Source: Candidatus Bathyarchaeota archaeon
GTDB taxonomy: Archaea > Thermoproteota > Bathyarchaeia > 40CM-2-53-6
Direction: 5' to 3'
NCBI GenBank assembly: GCA_005883085.1
Contig: VBAY01000068.1
Location: 1-9,898 of the forward strand
Length of the DNA: 9,898 bases
A model generated the notes under the pieces. That model was not told the DNA's origin. It saw only the letters and a program-made list of their open reading frames with translations, and ran no database searches. Below, piece by piece: positions 7,185 through 9,898 of the stretch. The translations under genes and the position numbers were made by a program. Every line of letters begins with the position of its first letter. Within the stretch, counting starts at the first letter, position 1.

Positions 7185-7868
7185 TTACTCCACGCCTAAC
7201 ATCTCGTAGATCCTGCGAAGCTCGGCGATGGTCGACTGCCCAGGTGCTGTTTCTTGCCCTCTCTCTAGTGAGGCGTATGTGAAGTGGGCTCCATAGAACG
7301 GGGCGAGTAGTCTTGACCAGACTCCCGCCTGTCCCATAGCGAAACTCACGAGCGGTGAGTTCTGATGGTTTGCCTTCAATAGACTGAGAACGGTGAGATT
7401 GTCTTCTGGAATCTGAGCTGTTGTGACGATCTTGCAGACGTCCGGTTTGAACTTCTGGAGCTGCACGAGGGTTGAGGCGAGCTTCGCTGGGTCAGGGGTT
7501 CTGAAGTGATCGTGGTGGGACAGGATGATCTTTGCACCTTTCTCTCTAAACGTCTTGATGACCCGGTCGAGCCTGGCTGTAGTGAGTTCCAAGTCTACGT
7601 ATTGGAATCCTCCCTCTACCGCCTCCATCAGGATCTTCAGGCGTTCAGCTTCGGATCTGTCGAAGGACCCCTTCTCGGATAGGGGCCGGTTGGTCCCGAT
7701 GATCGGCCGTTCTACCGCGCGGGCAATCTTTGTGAGTCCGTGGAAGCTGCGGAGTCTGTCCAAACGAACCTCCACGAGATCTGCGGACAATCTCTCGGCT
7801 CGCTGCGCTCTTCCCAATAATTCAGGGGTGTCGGTTGAGGATATTGAGACGCAGACTTTGGGGTTCAC
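7185..7868 (-). CDS. aroD: 3-Dehydroquinate dehydratase, type I
   Basis: Dehydrates 3-dehydroquinate to 3-dehydroshikimate through a Schiff base. The 227-residue TIM-barrel enzyme has the class I motifs: VEVRLDRL (Glu33, Arg35, Asp37), SHHDHF with the general base most likely His119, CKIVTTA with the Schiff-base Lys146, and a C-terminal MGQAGVWSRL followed by HFTYAS and APGQ. The start is GTG at 7868, which overlaps the aroB' TGA as GTGA, and gives MNPKVCVSIS, a typical N-terminus. The ribosome-binding site upstream is poor, so translation is probably coupled to aroB'. Stop TAA. Confidence 0.96.
   Translation of the reverse strand: MNPKVCVSISSTDTPELLGRAQRAERLSADLVEVRLDRLRSFHGLTKIARAVERPIIGTNRPLSEKGSFDRSEAERLKILMEAVEGGFQYVDLELTTARLDRVIKTFREKGAKIILSHHDHFRTPDPAKLASTLVQLQKFKPDVCKIVTTAQIPEDNLTVLSLLKANHQNSPLVSFAMGQAGVWSRLLAPFYGAHFTYASLERGQETAPGQSTIAELRRIYEMLGVE
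7188..7193 (-). promoter_or_regulatory. Shine-Dalgarno site of aroE
   Basis: GTGGAG on the mRNA strand, six bases ahead of the TTG at 7181 and inside the last codons of aroD. It supports a TTG start where no ATG is close. Confidence 0.7.
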
Positions 7869-8911
7869 CTTTCGATGACCATCTCATCCGAGACTTTTGT
7901 TCCAAAGTGTCGACCGCCCTCTTCGAACCGGACCAACACATGGTCGCCAGGCTTGATTTCTGAAACCGGTTTGGACCCGTCTCTGGTGACCAGCCGGACA
8001 GTTTCAGCATTCTGAACTATCGTCGTTAGCTTTCGGTTTCCGATATTCGCCTCGACGAGAATCATTGGACGACGCTCTATCTTGACTCTCGCGACATCAA
8101 CACTCCGTGATCGGCCACTCCTATCAATCAGGAGTACGGTTTCCCCTGCCAATAATTCGGAGAGATACCGCGTTTTTCCATTCGCCGTTAGAACATATGA
8201 TGAGACCGGGCCTGCGTTTACCCTGAACGGCCGCGAGTTCACGTGAGGGTTAGAATGTACCTCGCCCTCCACTAGGAAGAGTGCCTGGGACGAAGATCCG
8301 GTCAATAGTCCCTCGCCAGCTTGAAGGATCTCAGTCGTGTCAACGCAGACTCGGGCTCCTGTTCCAATGGGCCTGACGCTTGTGACTTGAGCCATTGAGA
8401 GCGAGATGTCATCGGATTCTCCAAGTATCAAGTCTCGGGTCTTGAGAATCTCATTTGTGTCGTGAGAACCAAGGGCTATTCCATCGGCTCCCAGCTCTAA
8501 GGTCGCGAGAGCTGCTCTGCTTTCGTCAAAACTTGTGGTTCTAGCGAGAAGTTTTGAGCGTCCTCTTGTTTCCGCGATCAGGTTTTCTAGCGGGATAATT
8601 TTCCAGTTGGGACAGTTGATCAAGAGATAATCAGGATGCAGTTCTAGTACCTCCGATATTCTTTCCACATCCTTCTGGTCACCGACCGTGACCTCGAGCG
8701 CTACAGGAGTCTTGTTTCTTTTAGCGCTGGACACGTGGTCAAAGTTTGACGTGACCAGAATGTCCATTCCTTCCAGTCGTGAAGCAATTTTCGCGGTGAC
8801 TCCAGGAAGCTTGATGTCGGTGAGGATCGTGTGCGGTTTGGCTACGTCGACCATCTTGCGGATGGTTTCCGCGGGTAGGTCAGGGTTAAGCTCTAGCCAG
8901 AATTCTTTCAC
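7865..8911 (-). CDS. aroB': 3-Dehydroquinate synthase II (archaeal type)
   Basis: Oxidative deamination and cyclization of 2-amino-3,7-dideoxy-threo-hept-6-ulosonate to 3-dehydroquinate with NAD; unrelated to bacterial AroB. The 348 residues match the archaeal family (COG1465 type): IPLENLIAET around 106-115, GADGIALGS, VRPIGTGARVCVDTTEI, GEGLLTGSS, SRPFRVNAGPV (226-236), GKTRYLSEL, VKIERRPMILVEA, TIVQNAETVRLV, and GGRHFG near the end. I start it at the GTG at 8911, because GGTGA stands five bases upstream and the product then begins MKEFWLELNPDL, like archaeal homologues; a further GTG at 8920 is possible, and an open frame to 8959 would overlap aroA' by 74 bases. The chosen start overlaps the aroA' stop by 26 bases. 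Stop TGA overlaps aroD. Confidence 0.94.
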   Translation of the reverse strand: MKEFWLELNPDLPAETIRKMVDVAKPHTILTDIKLPGVTAKIASRLEGMDILVTSNFDHVSSAKRNKTPVALEVTVGDQKDVERISEVLELHPDYLLINCPNWKIIPLENLIAETRGRSKLLARTTSFDESRAALATLELGADGIALGSHDTNEILKTRDLILGESDDISLSMAQVTSVRPIGTGARVCVDTTEILQAGEGLLTGSSSQALFLVEGEVHSNPHVNSRPFRVNAGPVSSYVLTANGKTRYLSELLAGETVLLIDRSGRSRSVDVARVKIERRPMILVEANIGNRKLTTIVQNAETVRLVTRDGSKPVSEIKPGDHVLVRFEEGGRHFGTKVSDEMVIER

Positions 8912-9698
8912 TTCTTTCACCCAGGATTGACAGTGCCTGCGTGGGGCTGCTCCCGTCATGGACTATCTCGACAAGTGCTCTAGTCATCAGAGTCGGCTGG
9001 CGATGCTGGAACACGTTTCTCCCAATCGATACTCCGGCGGCACCTGCTTTGATCGAGTCTGAGACGAGTTGGAGAGCTTCAGATTCGCTGCCCGCTTTGG
9101 GCCCGCCCGCTACGACCACCGGGGCTTTGACGCTCTTGATAACGCTTCGAAAACTCTCAACATCTCCTGTATAGTTAGTCTTGACAATGTCTGCTCCTAA
9201 CTCGTAGCCGAGTCGGGCTGCGTGGCTCACGACCTCGTAAGCATGTTCGTTCTGTATTCCTGGTCCCCTCGGGTACATCATCGCGAGGACCGGCAGGCCA
9301 ACGTCGTCGCTTTCGCCTAGTATTCGCGAAAATTGATCTAGCATGTCTTGTTCATGTTCGGATCCTACGTTGATGTGAACAGATACTGCGTCCGCGCCCA
9401 GACGAACCGCTAGTTTGACTGTGGAGAGCTGCGTTTTCCAGTTGGGCTCGCGGGTGAGTCGGGTGGCGCCTGAGAGGTGGAGTATTAGTCCCATTTCTTG
9501 GTTGTCAACTGTCTTGGCGATGCCGGCATGGACGAGTACTGCGTCCGCTCCGCCTTTCGCTACGTTGTCAATCGTCGTATCCATATCTCTGAGTCCTTCG
9601 ATTGGTCCGACGGATACTCCATGGTCCATCGGTATGATGACGGTCTTGCCGTCTTTCTGGAATATTCGTCTGAGTCTGCGGGTTTTTCCAGTTTGCAT
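8886..9698 (-). CDS. aroA': 2-Amino-3,7-dideoxy-D-threo-hept-6-ulosonate synthase (AroA')
   Basis: Aldolase-type enzyme that condenses L-aspartate semialdehyde with a 6-deoxy-5-ketofructose 1-phosphate unit, starting the archaeal shikimate route. The 270 residues form a DhnA-family TIM barrel close in length to the M. jannaschii enzyme (about 273). Seen: IIPMDHG with Asp25, MMYPRG with Tyr142, DIVKTNYTG with the Schiff-base Lys173, VVVAGGPK, and GVSIGRNVFQH phosphate-binding loop; the Asp/Tyr/Lys set corresponds to the catalytic residues of M. jannaschii MJ0400. The ATG at 9698 is ten bases after the asd stop, with a partial GTGAT ribosome-binding match. An upstream GTG at 9770 would add a serine-rich 24-residue tail encoded inside asd and is unlikely. 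Sequence alone could suggest fructose-bisphosphate aldolase, but the adjacent DHQ synthase II argues strongly for this role. Stop TAA. Confidence 0.92.
   Translation of the reverse strand: MQTGKTRRLRRIFQKDGKTVIIPMDHGVSVGPIEGLRDMDTTIDNVAKGGADAVLVHAGIAKTVDNQEMGLILHLSGATRLTREPNWKTQLSTVKLAVRLGADAVSVHINVGSEHEQDMLDQFSRILGESDDVGLPVLAMMYPRGPGIQNEHAYEVVSHAARLGYELGADIVKTNYTGDVESFRSVIKSVKAPVVVAGGPKAGSESEALQLVSDSIKAGAAGVSIGRNVFQHRQPTLMTRALVEIVHDGSSPTQALSILGERSERILARA
8917..8922 (-). promoter_or_regulatory. Shine-Dalgarno site of aroB'
   Basis: GGGTGA in the mRNA; GGTGA is complementary to the archaeal 16S 3' end and lies five bases before the GTG at 8911. It decides between this GTG and the one at 8920, which has no such site. 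Confidence 0.65.
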
Positions 9699-9708
9699 TT
9701 TTCTTGGA

Positions 9709-9898
9709 TCACTTGATGAGTTTTTTTGCGAGGAGGAGTTCGGCGTTGAGGATGGAGCATCCCGCTCCACCGCGAATCAGGTTATGGCCGAGGGCCATGT
9801 ACTTGACACCGTTCAATGCCGGGTCTCGCCTTACACGGCCTACCGTTACTGTCATTCCGTTTCCCTCATCGACGTCGAGTCTTGTCTGGGGACGATCC
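9709..9898 (-). CDS. asd: Aspartate-semialdehyde dehydrogenase, C-terminal part (cut by window edge)
   Basis: Only the last 62 residues and the TGA stop are inside the window; the gene continues past the right edge. The visible part contains GMTVTVGRVRRD, then YMALGHNLIRGGAGCSILNAELLLAKK, the C-terminal pattern of archaeal and fungal-type aspartate-semialdehyde dehydrogenases (hydrophobic strand with VGR, then HN-IRG-AG----NAELL). The enzyme reduces aspartyl phosphate to L-aspartate semialdehyde with NADPH. That product is a substrate of AroA', the next gene only ten bases downstream, so its place at the head of this operon makes metabolic sense; it also feeds threonine, methionine and lysine synthesis. 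The catalytic Cys and N-terminal domain cannot be checked here. Confidence 0.87.
   Translation of the reverse strand, partial: DRPQTRLDVDEGNGMTVTVGRVRRDPALNGVKYMALGHNLIRGGAGCSILNAELLLAKKLIK

Noticed and set aside
8912..8959. Longer aroB' from 8959 or 8920
   Set aside because: These overlap aroA' further and lack a ribosome-binding site; GGTGA is correctly spaced only for the GTG at 8911.
8886..9698. Fructose-bisphosphate aldolase, class I archaeal type
   Set aside because: The fold and Lys Schiff-base motif are shared, but the adjacent DHQ synthase II and full shikimate operon make the AroA' function far more likely.
9699..9770. N-terminal extension of aroA' to a GTG at 9770
   Set aside because: It would be a serine-rich tail encoded in another frame of asd; the ATG at 9698 gives the normal family length.
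1..9898. An undescribed multi-gene system, mobile element, CRISPR array or RNA gene
   Set aside because: Every gene belongs to a known aromatic amino acid pathway family, the intergenic space is minimal, and I saw no direct repeats, terminal inverted repeats or tRNA-like structures.

Overview
The window looks archaeal. The two entry enzymes of aromatic biosynthesis are the archaeal pair (an aldolase-type AroA' and a type II 3-dehydroquinate synthase), the shikimate kinase is the GHMP-fold archaeal form, a TATA-type promoter element can be seen, and several genes carry GGTG/GGAG Shine-Dalgarno sequences ahead of GTG or TTG starts. Base composition is mixed and not AT-rich. A TACK-type lineage (Thaumarchaeota or Bathyarchaeota-like) is my best guess from gene content, but nothing here proves it.

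Every gene is on the minus strand, so transcription runs from high to low coordinates. In that order: the C-terminal end of aspartate-semialdehyde dehydrogenase (asd, cut by the right edge), aroA', aroB', aroD, aroE, aroK, aroA, aroC, a fused chorismate mutase-prephenate dehydrogenase (tyrA), trpE and trpG. Gaps are 3 to 36 bases, or the genes overlap. Four junctions are 4-6 base overlaps of the NTGA kind or close to it. No non-coding stretch exceeds 40 bases.

The first eight genes follow the order of the reactions: aspartate semialdehyde, 2-amino-3,7-dideoxyheptulosonate, dehydroquinate, dehydroshikimate, shikimate, shikimate 3-phosphate, EPSP, chorismate. The last three genes spend chorismate on tyrosine (tyrA) and tryptophan (trpE, trpG). 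No prephenate dehydratase and no gene for the deoxyketofructose-phosphate precursor is seen, so these must lie elsewhere.

The main anomaly is at the trpE start. The reading frame is intact for about 470 codons, but its first ~250 codons hold no ATG, GTG or TTG. An ATG sits exactly one base out of frame next to a run of four C (GGGG in the mRNA). A TATA box overlapping the tyrA stop codon suggests trpE-trpG also has its own promoter. I see no mobile element, RNA gene, CRISPR array or novel defence-like system; this is a compact and largely ordinary biosynthetic operon.
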